Source: Thermoplasmata archaeon (GTDB lineage: Archaea; Thermoplasmatota; Thermoplasmata; Methanomassiliicoccales; Methanomethylophilaceae). Taken from it: 46,222 nucleotides of DNA. The position numbers and the translations under genes are program-made. The notes below the pieces were generated by a model that searched no databases, was not told the DNA's origin, and was given only the letters and a program-made list of their open reading frames with translations. Shown here piece after piece: positions 17,401 through 25,097 of this stretch (positions are counted from its first letter, which is position 1; each line of letters opens with the position of its first letter). The stretch spans positions 1 through 46,222 of the forward strand of contig SUTA01000014.1 in NCBI GenBank assembly GCA_015063135.1, in the 5' to 3' direction.

Positions 17401-17833
17401 CGCCTCGCTGCTGGGCGCGCCTGGAGTCGTATTCCTGCTGCACGGCGCCGGTCAGGTTGTTGAGCGTGACCTGCGCGTCGCTCAGGGCGTCGGCGGTCTT
17501 CTTCAGGGCCTCGGAGATCTCGGCGTTGTTGGCCTCCATGTAGTCGATGGCCTCTCCGACCTCCTTCTCCACGGAGATGTTCCCGCCGATGTCCACGATG
17601 ACGCCCTTGTTGGATGTCACCTTGACGGTGATGAACGACGAAGCTCCGACGGGGACCATGATCTCATCGCCCTCCTTCGCATTCCTGAATGCCTTTAGGG
17701 CTTCGGCGGTCATGGTGACCTCGTCGAGGGAGACGCGGAGGACCTGCACCTGGTGGGTCAGGGCCTCTACCCTCTCCTTGTAGGTTTCCATGGCGGCCAT
17801 GGCCTGGCGGAGCTCGTCGTCGTTCAAGTTCAC
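17399..17833 (-). CDS. pfdA: prefoldin subunit alpha (no stop codon at its expected end)
   Basis: Hexameric chaperone subunit. The 145 residues given here have the family's form: N-terminal helix (ELRQAMAAMETYKERVEALTHQVQ), central beta hairpins with MVPVGASSFI and GVIVDIGGNISVEK, and a C-terminal coiled-coil helix (EAIDYMEANNAEISEAL onward). ATG overlaps the L18Ae stop as ATGA. Oddly the frame has no stop at the ftsY start and stays open to 16211, another 395 codons through ftsY. The end given is the point where ftsY begins, not a stop codon. A lost stop, an assembly indel or real overlap are the options. Confidence 0.85.
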
Positions 17834-18057
17834 TCACCGATCTGGTATTTCACGACGTGGTTGGTCACTTCGCCGGCGGGGATCTCCTCGACCTTGGCGA
17901 TGGTGATCTGCCATCTCTTCAGCTTGTGCTTGCTTCCGATGGTGGACAGGGCTTTCTCCTTGACTGCGGCCTCATCCTCGGCAGCCATCTCGACGGAGAA
18001 CGCCTGCTGCTTCTGTCTGGGGTCGTCGTACGAACCAGTTACGCGGTATGCTTTCAT
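17830..18057 (-). CDS. rpl18a: large ribosomal subunit protein L18Ae (LX)
   Basis: A 75-residue archaeal ribosomal protein (also called L20a or LX). MKAYRVTGSYDDPRQKQQAFSVE and the KHKLKRWQITIAKVEEIP segment match the family. Full length. It leads the cluster with prefoldin alpha and ftsY. Promoter TATTAATA lies about 37 bases upstream, inside the end of the neighbouring ATPase gene. Role: component of the 50S subunit near the exit-side RNA of the large subunit in archaea and eukaryotes. Confidence 0.92.
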   Translation of the reverse strand: MKAYRVTGSYDDPRQKQQAFSVEMAAEDEAAVKEKALSTIGSKHKLKRWQITIAKVEEIPAGEVTNHVVKYQIGE

Positions 18058-18062
18058 AGTAA

Positions 18063-19586
18063 TTACCTGGGGTTCGTGAGATGGAGCCTATTAATAAAGA
18101 TTACCCTGGCGCGTATTATAACGATAGAAACGCGCGAAACCTGGGGAAATGGCATGTGCCAGACGGTCGTGGGGCTCCCGCCTCGGGACAGCCTGGGCGC
18201 AGGCGCACCCCCGTAGAGCTCCTCCGGTCCGATGAGGATCACGCCGGTTTCCGCTGCGAATTCGGAGAATTCCTCATCGAATCCCGATACGGATAGTATC
18301 ATCAGCCTGTTGTTCGCGGAAGGGTCGAACCTGGCGGACCTCCTGGCCAGCGCGTTGTACTCGTGGAATCCGGCCGGATTCGAGGTGAACTTGCATTCCC
18401 CGAGTATGCCGACGGTGTTCCTACCCTCGGAGACCCTCGCGACGATGTCGATGTCCTCGTGCACATCGTTCTTCGCATCGTCCATCCACCAGCTCCCCAT
18501 CTCCGTCACGGCGTAGTTGTCGGCGATGTAGTCGCGGCAGAACAGCTCGAACCTCTTGCCGAGATAGGTCCTGATGTGGGGCGTCAGTTCGTCGTAGGCC
18601 CTGGAGCCGTCCCTCATCCTCAGCATGCTCCCTTTGGGGATCAGGAACCCGTGGCAGAATGACAGTAGCGGATCGAGGATGAGGTATTCGGGGCGCTTGG
18701 GGGAGCTCAGCATGCCGGTCCGGCGGCCCACGGCCCCGTTGGATTCCAGCTCCCTCAGGATCTTCAGGCATTCCGGCTCGTCCAGCCCCGAGGCCGAGGC
18801 GATGTCCTTGAGCCTGGTGCGGCCGCACGCAATGGATGTCAGCACCGCCTCGACTTTGTACGGGCTCTTGTACTCCGACATGACCATGAAGGACGCCTCC
18901 TCCTCCACCCATCTGCTCTCGATGCATTCCAGGCGGACGAACTCCTCGAAACTCCTCCCACGCATCTCGATGTGATAGCGCGGGATGCCCCCGATCGCGA
19001 GGTAGAGCTGCAGGAGGTCTTCCCCCGGCATCCCGGGGTGCATCCCGCGGGTGTCCTCTAGGGAAAGGGGCCCCAGGTTGATTATGCGGGAGAACCTGCC
19101 GAACAAAGGTCCGCGGCCGTCCTCGGCCAGCCCCCTCATGGTGCCTATCGTCGAGCCGCACAGTATCAGCGTGGAATCTGTGCGCTTGAGGGTCCTGTCA
19201 ATCACGATCTGCATCCAGGAGTCTGCCTCGCGGTCCTTCCTGATGAGATACTGGTACTCGTCGATCACCACGGTGACGCTGCCCTTCCCAAGCGTCATGG
19301 CCAGGAGCCGTGAGAGGTCCTCGAAACCCGGGTGCTCGCCCGCATCCGCGGACGCGTACTCCGCCAGGGTGCCGCACATCATGCGGAGGTTGGTGGCGAC
19401 GGTGGTGTCCAGGCACGTCAGGTAGATGGAGTCCCTGTCCTTGCAATGTTCCTCCAGGAGCGTCGTCTTCCCGATTCTCCTGCGGCCGTACACGAGGACT
19501 GCCTTTCCTTTCCCCGAGCATTGTGCCAGGATGTCCAATTCCCTCTCGCGCCCGATGATGTCCATGGTCTCTTGTACGTGGTCCAT
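18063..19586 (-). CDS. archaeal AAA+ ATPase with DUF234-type C-terminal domain
   Basis: A 507-residue P-loop protein of the archaeal ATPase_2 family. It begins IIGRERELDILAQ, then Walker A GRRRIGKTTLLEE, Walker B TVVIDEYQYL and a sensor-like LILCGSTIGTM. The middle part has a winged-helix segment (RLKDIASASGLDEPECLKILRELESNGAV), and the C-terminal third contains GILGECKFT, typical of the nuclease-like DUF234 fold found in these proteins. TATA-like TTATAAAA is centred about 26 bases before the ATG. The last 45 residues run into the L18Ae promoter and look non-conserved. Such ATPases are often strain-specific and of unknown function; it adjoins the island boundary. Confidence 0.82.
   Translation of the reverse strand: MDHVQETMDIIGRERELDILAQCSGKGKAVLVYGRRRIGKTTLLEEHCKDRDSIYLTCLDTTVATNLRMMCGTLAEYASADAGEHPGFEDLSRLLAMTLGKGSVTVVIDEYQYLIRKDREADSWMQIVIDRTLKRTDSTLILCGSTIGTMRGLAEDGRGPLFGRFSRIINLGPLSLEDTRGMHPGMPGEDLLQLYLAIGGIPRYHIEMRGRSFEEFVRLECIESRWVEEEASFMVMSEYKSPYKVEAVLTSIACGRTRLKDIASASGLDEPECLKILRELESNGAVGRRTGMLSSPKRPEYLILDPLLSFCHGFLIPKGSMLRMRDGSRAYDELTPHIRTYLGKRFELFCRDYIADNYAVTEMGSWWMDDAKNDVHEDIDIVARVSEGRNTVGILGECKFTSNPAGFHEYNALARRSARFDPSANNRLMILSVSGFDEEFSEFAAETGVILIGPEELYGGAPAPRLSRGGSPTTVWHMPFPQVSRVSIVIIRARVIFINRLHLTNPR
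18087..18100 (-). promoter_or_regulatory. TATA box for the L18Ae-prefoldin-ftsY operon
   Basis: Minus strand TCTTTATTAATAGG, centred about 37 bases before the L18Ae ATG. It lies within the last codons of the upstream ATPase frame. Confidence 0.5.
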
Positions 19587-19642
19587 GGATATTAATCTAA
19601 TGAAAATTATTTTTTTTATAATTTTATTGTAAAATTATTTTT

Positions 19643-19785
19643 TCAATAATTTATGATTCGGAACATCTTGTCCTTCTTGGACTCCTCGGACAGGTAGCCG
19701 TAATCGGCCATCTTCCTGCCTATGAGGAATCGCTCTCATTCGGGAACCTCCGTTTTGTCATGAATCCTGGGGATGCAGTCTTAAA
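19643..19785 (-). pseudogene. fragment of the priS 3' end at the left edge of the island
   Basis: Read on the minus strand, this segment gives TEVPE, a TGA stop, then FLIGRKMADYGYLSEESKKD and KMFRIINY followed by TGA. The part from FLIGRK to MFR is identical in DNA to the priS gene at 25176-25250. Upstream (toward 19785) the match decays but still follows priS (ACGGAGGT, GCAT..CCAG). It ends differently from the current priS gene, which continues GTRMGKTRPT. This looks like a displaced or duplicated priS terminus. Right boundary is approximate. Confidence 0.75.
19656..19730 (+). repeat. 75-bp direct repeat, left copy
   Basis: Exact match to 25176-25250 in the same orientation, 5520 bases apart. 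The pair encloses the whole island and derives from the coding sequence of priS near its 3' end. Confidence 0.95.
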
Positions 19786-19962
19786 TTTTGCATTCTTTCT
19801 CAAGAAATCTGCTCGTATGCTCGGTATTCGAGATCATCAGGATGTAAGCATTAAGATACGCAGTGGAAAATTGGTTAAATTATCTAGAACAATGTCGACT
19901 TTATGTTTGGTGGTGAGACGAAATTACTAGCCAATCAGACATAATACTATGATTAATGGATT

Positions 19963-20259
19963 TCAATAATCATTTTTATCTCTCAAAAACTCTTCTATTG
20001 CGAATAACATGTTGGCGACTGTCTTGCCACGTGGCGTGAGACTGACAAAGATCTTGAACGGCTTGGTCGACTCGCGTTTCTCGGTGACCAGTCCCGCAGC
20101 CACCAATTCAGATATGCGGGCTTGCACAGTGGAGCTACCTTTAGCCAGGTTCCTGGCAAGATCTCCCTTCACAAGGTAATCCACGTCTTTCAGTTGCAAC
20201 AGTATTGAAATTGCGTATTTGTTTTCCAGAACGCTGCTTTCATTTTCCGTGCCGCTCAT
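19963..20259 (-). CDS. winged-helix transcriptional regulator
   Basis: A protein of 98 residues with an ArsR/MarR-like winged-helix plan: NKYAISILLQLKDVDYL, the helix-turn-helix KGDLARNLAKGSSTVQARISELVAAGLVT, and a wing KPFKIFVSLTPRGKTVANML. The ATG at 20259 was chosen because ATATAT is centred about 31 bases upstream, suggesting a leaderless start; a GTG at 20286 would add nine residues. A 24-base imperfect palindrome (CTCATT at 20255-20260 with AATGAG at 20273-20278) covers the start, a good place for autoregulation. Diverges from the membrane operon at 20399 and is its likely regulator. Confidence 0.72.
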   Translation of the reverse strand: MSGTENESSVLENKYAISILLQLKDVDYLVKGDLARNLAKGSSTVQARISELVAAGLVTEKRESTKPFKIFVSLTPRGKTVANMLFAIEEFLRDKNDY

Positions 20260-20278
20260 TATTTTTTTAAAAAATGAG
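20255..20278. promoter_or_regulatory. palindrome at the start of the winged-helix regulator
   Basis: CTCATT and AATGAG arms frame a T/A-run core. It overlaps the expected transcription start and start codon of the regulator. Operator function is inference. Confidence 0.35.
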
Positions 20279-20366
20279 AGTGCCACATATATCTAACGTT
20301 TCAAAAGTTATGTTTGTCAGATTGTCAACTATATAACTAATGTCCATAATGCTTTTTGATGTGCAA

Positions 20367-20376
20367 AATTTATAAA
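20367..20376 (+). promoter_or_regulatory. TATA box for the island operon
   Basis: AATTTATAAA centred 28 bases before the ATG at 20399; no ribosome site precedes that ATG, so a leaderless transcript is likely. Confidence 0.65.
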
Positions 20377-20398
20377 GCTAGTTTACGATTGCATCCGT

Positions 20399-20761
20399 AT
20401 GAGTGACAAAATAAAGCCCGCTCGTCCAATAATTGTTACGATTATTGGTATTCTGTATCTGATTACAGGGATTTTTGCTGCTCTGCTCGGAATGGGACTT
20501 ATCGGTCCGATCGGGGCAGTGCTTGGAATTGTGAACATCATCATTGGAATCGGACTTATCGTTGGTTGGAAGCCCATGTGGTATCTTGGTGTAATTTTCA
20601 CGATTATCGATCTGATTGTATCGATATTCATGGTCCTCGTGATAATTGGCATCATCCCTCTGATCATCAACATCGTGATCCTTTACTATCTCTTCACGCC
20701 CAAGGTCAAGCTGTTCTTCGGAGTCGGCACCTCCGGTGCAGGTGGTTCTGAAATCAGGTGA
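20399..20761 (+). CDS. island membrane protein, first gene of operon
   Basis: A 120-residue, Ile/Gly-rich membrane protein with hydrophobic spans at about 10-31, 33-56 and 62-98 (probably four helices, the last region holding two) and a short cytosolic tail ending VGTSGAGGSEIR. No charged catalytic residues stand out. It resembles generic small integral membrane proteins and I do not assign a family. Leaderless start from the TATA box at 20367. Its TGA lies inside the GGTGA ribosome site of the next gene, implying coupled translation with the zinc-binding proteins that follow. Confidence 0.75.
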   Translation: MSDKIKPARPIIVTIIGILYLITGIFAALLGMGLIGPIGAVLGIVNIIIGIGLIVGWKPMWYLGVIFTIIDLIVSIFMVLVIIGIIPLIINIVILYYLFTPKVKLFFGVGTSGAGGSEIR

Positions 20762-20766
20762 GTGAA

Positions 20767-21687
20767 ATGGCATTGTTCAAGTCCAAAGAGGAAAAAGCCG
20801 CGGCAAAGTTTGACAAGGGATCTGACCTTATCAGCCAGAAAAAGTTTGGAGAAGCCCTTGCTCAGCTCGAGAAGTCGATAAAGAAAGGAAATGCTTCTCC
20901 AGATGTCTACGTTCTGAAGCAGATGCTCGAGATGAGGGGAGATTATGAGGACCTTACCGTTCTGAACTCGGCCCTTAACATTTTTAAGAAGTATCCGGAC
21001 GTCACCGTCAAGTACGGCGTCTACGACGTTCCCGTCAGCAGGTTGATTCAGGAATGTGAACTCAGGATTGAGGCCAACAGCAAGTTGCAATCGGAAGAGT
21101 CAGCACAGAAGGGAAACGATCTTTGCCAGATTGCGGGGAAATACTTGGAGAATCTCGGTGATGAGACTCTCATGATGGAAGAGATATTCAGCGAGGAGAA
21201 AATCACCGGAAGGCAGTATTCTAATTTCCTCTATGCTCGCGGTTTCGAGATACTTGCTGAATCTACCAAATGGGATGATCCCCGTAAGGCCGCAGAGTAC
21301 ATGCAGTCCTCACTCCACTACAACCAGCTCAGGAATGACACGGAGAGGATGCAGAAGAACGAGGATTTCATCAACGGTGCAAAGGTTACAGCGAACTGTT
21401 GGTTCTGCGGCAGGCAGGTTTCCGGTTCCAACATCCACTTCGTCCCCATGCCCGCGCGGATTACCGAACCCATCGCTAAACAGACTGGCAATGGGCCTCT
21501 CCCCACGAACGATAAGGAACACGTGTTCGCGTGCCGTGCATGTTTCTCCTCTATCAACATTCAGGATGAGGCGTATCTGAGAATAGCGAAGAGATATGCG
21601 GATGAGGAAGATGCAGCTCTCCGCTCTGAGCTCATTGGCTATATCAATGATCTTCAGAGGCAGATCAACAATCTCGCCAGGAAGTGA
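20767..21687 (+). CDS. island protein with TPR-like N-terminus and C-terminal zinc site
   Basis: A 306-residue soluble protein. The N-terminus (MALFKSKEEKAAAKFDKGSD onward) is helical with a TPR-like repeat (LISQKKFGEALAQLEKSIKKG). A second helical block follows around residues 105-200. The C-terminal part has two Cys pairs, CWFC (211/214) and CRAC (256/259), which can make one zinc site. ATG at 20767 has AGGTGA five bases upstream. The first residues MALFKSK echo MAIFKKN of the SPFH protein three genes on. Not recognised as a named family; a scaffold or adaptor for the membrane module is inference. Confidence 0.72.
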   Translation: MALFKSKEEKAAAKFDKGSDLISQKKFGEALAQLEKSIKKGNASPDVYVLKQMLEMRGDYEDLTVLNSALNIFKKYPDVTVKYGVYDVPVSRLIQECELRIEANSKLQSEESAQKGNDLCQIAGKYLENLGDETLMMEEIFSEEKITGRQYSNFLYARGFEILAESTKWDDPRKAAEYMQSSLHYNQLRNDTERMQKNEDFINGAKVTANCWFCGRQVSGSNIHFVPMPARITEPIAKQTGNGPLPTNDKEHVFACRACFSSINIQDEAYLRIAKRYADEEDAALRSELIGYINDLQRQINNLARK

Positions 21688-21696
21688 GGTGGAAGA

Positions 21697-23247
21697 ATGG
21701 ACGAATTTGCAGAACTTCGTTGTAAATCTTGCGGCGCTTCTCTGGCCAGTCAGCCCGGAGCGACTTCCTTGAAGTGCGAGTACTGCGGTACAGTACAGCA
21801 GGTCATCGAGTCCCAGAAGTACATTGAACAGGCCAAGGCTGAGATGATGGCTTGGATGAGCAAGGCGATCCCGATGGGGTACAACCTTTCGCAGACCGAG
21901 ACCATGGACCCCGTGGCCAGGCATAACATCTTTATGAACAATGTCAAGCCCAGCCTCGAAGCGTCCTTGGATGAATACAGATTCGGATTCATCACCGCAG
22001 TGGCCAATCAGCTGATCGCCGTGCCTTTCCGTACCATTGTGGCGAATTCGATAAAGCATGATTCCAAGGCTCTCTTCGAGTTCGATGCGAGAGCCAAATC
22101 GGTTTCGGCTCTGGCAGTTGACGATGACAGCAAGAAGCTCATCTCCGAATGCTGTACGGTTTCCACGGCATACGCCATGACCCTCAACAATCTCCAGTTG
22201 GTCGCGAAGTATGATGCCGAGAGATACCATTTCATGTACAACAACTTCAACTCGGCTGCAGAGGCTTTGAAGGACTCCGAAAGATACGATGTCTTGAGGA
22301 GACGTTTCGAAGCACTGGCCAAAGCCTGCGATGGCATGACCAAAATCATGGGGAACAACAGCCTCGAAGCTAAGAACTCCCTGTCCGAAGCCGTCGAGCT
22401 CCTGGGGAAGGTGAAGAGCGAGGCTTACACGAATATCGATTTCATGTCAATGGGAACCGCTATTGCCAATGAGATCGTCGCGTGCAAATCGGCTCTCGAG
22501 ATTGCTCAGTCACTGCTCAATTCTCCAGAAATAGATGTGACAGAGGTCCTCAAGACTGTTAAGAACGTGATGGATGAGGTCGACAAGGAGGAGCACTCGA
22601 TAGGAGGAATCTATTCAACCCAGATGAAGCGCCCAGAGAGGAATTCCGACATTTTTGCCATGGTATCGATGATCCTGTCCTCCAAGTCTGGTGAGCCGTC
22701 TATCAATGTCGTCAAGGGTCAGGGCAGTTACTACATCCCAATGTGGGTTCTGGACCTGAAGTATAGTTTCATAGGCGGCTCTATGCTGAAAAAGAAAGCT
22801 GTGGAGGTCACCGAGACCGTCATGGTCTCAGCTATGTTCACAACCGAACCTAAGATTGTTGACCAGCCCCGTGTTGCTACGACAGACATTTTCAAGTCCA
22901 TGCCCGAGACCACCATGATGCAGCGCGTCAAAGGCAATCAGTCGAGCATGTCGATGGGCGGTGTTGTCACGCAGGCTTACCAGTCGGCAGCGCCTACAGC
23001 TATGTCCTCCGGCAAGATTATCGTTCCCACAAGTACCAAGCAGGAAGCAGAGATTCTGTGCAACGCCTATATGGATCAGTGTAAGAGCACGCATCCCAAG
23101 CTGCAGATGGGGAAGTCCACTGTGAAGGCTCTTGTTTTCGTCCCGTGTGAGATCAATGGAGACATGATCAAGCTGAGCATTAACCTGGGTAACATGGTCC
23201 CGGCCAACTTCGGCAATGTCATGACAATCAAACAGCTGGCACTTTGA
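21697..23247 (+). CDS. island protein with N-terminal zinc ribbon
   Basis: A 516-residue protein. C9/C12 and C27/C30 form an N-terminal zinc ribbon (CKSCGA...CEYCGT) of the kind seen in TFIIB-like or YdjG-like ribbon proteins. A long helical region follows (residues 35-290). From about residue 310 the sequence turns beta-rich and includes GSYYIPMWVLDLKYSFIGG. No transmembrane segment is convincing. A GAGGTG site precedes the ATG. Middle gene of the operon. I do not recognise a catalytic motif. In Bacillus, zinc-ribbon and SPFH proteins (YdjG/YdjI) act with PspA in membrane stress; the parallel is loose. Confidence 0.72.
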   Translation: MDEFAELRCKSCGASLASQPGATSLKCEYCGTVQQVIESQKYIEQAKAEMMAWMSKAIPMGYNLSQTETMDPVARHNIFMNNVKPSLEASLDEYRFGFITAVANQLIAVPFRTIVANSIKHDSKALFEFDARAKSVSALAVDDDSKKLISECCTVSTAYAMTLNNLQLVAKYDAERYHFMYNNFNSAAEALKDSERYDVLRRRFEALAKACDGMTKIMGNNSLEAKNSLSEAVELLGKVKSEAYTNIDFMSMGTAIANEIVACKSALEIAQSLLNSPEIDVTEVLKTVKNVMDEVDKEEHSIGGIYSTQMKRPERNSDIFAMVSMILSSKSGEPSINVVKGQGSYYIPMWVLDLKYSFIGGSMLKKKAVEVTETVMVSAMFTTEPKIVDQPRVATTDIFKSMPETTMMQRVKGNQSSMSMGGVVTQAYQSAAPTAMSSGKIIVPTSTKQEAEILCNAYMDQCKSTHPKLQMGKSTVKALVFVPCEINGDMIKLSINLGNMVPANFGNVMTIKQLAL

Positions 23248-23252
23248 AAACC

Positions 23253-23268
23253 GGGGGCATTGGCCCCC
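23253..23268 (+). terminator. hairpin between the zinc-ribbon and SPFH genes
   Basis: GGGGGC and GCCCCC arms with a four-base loop, followed by TTT and then the ribosome site of the next gene. It could weaken read-through or protect an mRNA end inside the operon. Confidence 0.3.
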
Positions 23269-23286
23269 TTTCCAAAGGTGATAAAA

Positions 23287-24453
23287 TTGGCAATTTTCAA
23301 GAAAAATCCGAACGAGGTCAACTACCCCAACGGCAAGAAACCGTTCCTGAGCATCATCAAGAACGAGGGCAGCCCCGAGGCATTGATATGGAAGGTTCCG
23401 TACGAGGACTTCAACCAACACTCCAAGGTCATAGTGGATGAGAACCAGGATGTTCTCTTCTACAAGAACGGAGTGATTGAAGAGGTGCTCTCTGCAGGCG
23501 AGTACGACCTCTCCACCGGGAACTATCCATTCCTCAGCAGAATCAGGAATTCCATCTCGGATGGGGTCAGCGCCTACAACTGCAAGATATTCTACGTGAA
23601 CAAGGTGCATAAGCTGGACAACAAGTGGGGGACCACGTCCCCTGTGCAGGTTATGGACATGCACCTTTCGTTAACGGGTCGTCCTATCCGTACGGATATG
23701 ATGGCCAGGGGCTCATTCACGCTCCAGATTGTGGATTCGAAGAAGTTCTTCCTCAAATACGTGGGAGCCAACTACGAACAACTCACGCCCGCCGTTGTAG
23801 CTCAAGAATTCCGCGCACCGATCAACCAGAAAATACGCGAACTCATAGGCAAGTCTGTCCAGGCTCTCGATGTTGAGATTCAAATCGTAGTGGCTTCCAT
23901 GATAAGCGATGTTGCGGACAGCGTCCAAGCTGGGCTCGAGCCTGCATTCGATGAATACGGGATGCGCTTGGTCCATTTCTACATAGAGGCCCTGGAGATC
24001 CTTGACAACGAGGAGAGGAAAAAGGCAATGGCGGGCCGTGCAGAGCAGGCTCGCTATGCGGAGCTCGGTATCAACTACCAGACAGAGAGGACATTCGACG
24101 TCTTAGAGACGGCAGCAGGCAATGAAGGTGCTGCTGGAACCGCCATGGGCGCCGGTATGGGTCTCGGGATGGGAGTTGGAATGGGAGTGCCCATGGGTAA
24201 TGGGATGTACCAGATGACCAGCAGCAATATGGCTCCCAACAATGGCGCTCCTGCTGGGCCTGCTCCCTCGGCGGTGAAATGCGCGGCATGCGGAGCTGCA
24301 GTGCCCTCCGGATCGAAGTTCTGCCCTGGCTGCGGTGCCCCAATCCAGGTGGCATCCTTCTGCCCTGCCTGCGGTACCAAAGCCGCTCCTGGGTCCGCGT
24401 TCTGCTCTAATTGCGGAGGTCGTCTGCGATGGTATCGAAAGTTAATGTTCTGA
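23287..24453 (+). CDS. SPFH-domain protein with C-terminal double zinc ribbon (YdjI-like)
   Basis: A 388-residue protein. Residues about 20-240 match the SPFH/virion-core-like family related to Bacillus YdjI (VDENQDVLFYKNGVIEEVLSAGEYDLST, then MARGSFTLQIVDSKKFF). A Gly/Met-rich linker (MGAGMGLGMGVGMG) leads to eight cysteines in four CxxC pairs, two zinc ribbons. Start chosen as TTG at 23287, with AGGTGAT upstream, giving MAIFKKNPNEV; upstream in-frame codons lie in the hairpin region. SPFH proteins oligomerise on membranes. Flanked by membrane-protein genes, it is the likely core of the island's function. Confidence 0.82.
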   Translation: MAIFKKNPNEVNYPNGKKPFLSIIKNEGSPEALIWKVPYEDFNQHSKVIVDENQDVLFYKNGVIEEVLSAGEYDLSTGNYPFLSRIRNSISDGVSAYNCKIFYVNKVHKLDNKWGTTSPVQVMDMHLSLTGRPIRTDMMARGSFTLQIVDSKKFFLKYVGANYEQLTPAVVAQEFRAPINQKIRELIGKSVQALDVEIQIVVASMISDVADSVQAGLEPAFDEYGMRLVHFYIEALEILDNEERKKAMAGRAEQARYAELGINYQTERTFDVLETAAGNEGAAGTAMGAGMGLGMGVGMGVPMGNGMYQMTSSNMAPNNGAPAGPAPSAVKCAACGAAVPSGSKFCPGCGAPIQVASFCPACGTKAAPGSAFCSNCGGRLRWYRKLMF

Positions 24454-25097
24454 ACATAGTAATAACGCTGGTGCTTCTCGCTATCGCCGATGCGTTGATC
24501 CTCGTCTTTGTAAGCGATTGGAATACGTTGAGGTATGTGACGGTAGGAATGATCAATGCGGCATTTTTGCTCCACATCATGGCGGGATTGTTAGTTCCTC
24601 AGACGGGTCACAACGATTACATCTACACCTCGAGTACTGGCATCTTCACGACGGTCTATGTCGTAATCGAGCTCCTAATTGGAATATCAATCCTCGTATT
24701 CGACATTCCTCTGGGAGATTCGATATTGATTGTCATCCAGGTTGTGCTATTTGTCCTCATCACGCTCTTCATTGTAGTTTATAATATCACGAACCACAAC
24801 GTGGAGCGTGAGCAGGCTCCCAAGGCCGTCAGCATAAACCTCGTGAAGAAGATTCGTGCTGAAGTGAAAGATGCTTACGACAGGTGCAACGACCCCGAGA
24901 CGAAGAAGGTCATCGATAAGGCGATGGATGATGTCAACGCCATTGCCGGATTTGCCTCCAAGTACGGTGATCTGGACAATGAGCTTATGAATCTTGCTCA
25001 ACAGCTTGTTTCGGCTGTTCTCTCTGAGAACAATAGTGAGATCGAGGCAATCTGCGCAGCGATTCATGACAAGTGTGCAGAACGTAAGAAAATCTGA
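24429..25097 (+). CDS. island four-span membrane protein with cytosolic tail
   Basis: A 222-residue protein with four hydrophobic spans (about 8-28, 36-55, 70-91, 97-117) and a cytosolic C-terminal domain of about 100 residues, mostly helical and charged (KKIRAEVKDAYDRCNDPETKK). ATG has GGAGGT eight bases upstream and overlaps the end of the SPFH gene by 25 bases. Its last 34 bases overlap the 3' end of priS on the opposite strand, just beyond the right copy of the 75-bp repeat. Last gene of the operon. Family not recognised; a membrane docking partner for the SPFH protein is plausible. Confidence 0.74.
   Translation: MVSKVNVLNIVITLVLLAIADALILVFVSDWNTLRYVTVGMINAAFLLHIMAGLLVPQTGHNDYIYTSSTGIFTTVYVVIELLIGISILVFDIPLGDSILIVIQVVLFVLITLFIVVYNITNHNVEREQAPKAVSINLVKKIRAEVKDAYDRCNDPETKKVIDKAMDDVNAIAGFASKYGDLDNELMNLAQQLVSAVLSENNSEIEAICAAIHDKCAERKKI

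Noticed and set aside
16211-17833. A 540-residue prefoldin fusion protein
   Set aside because: After the prefoldin domain the sequence is ftsY read out of frame, rich in Arg/Gly/Ala; a fusion is far less likely than a lost stop.
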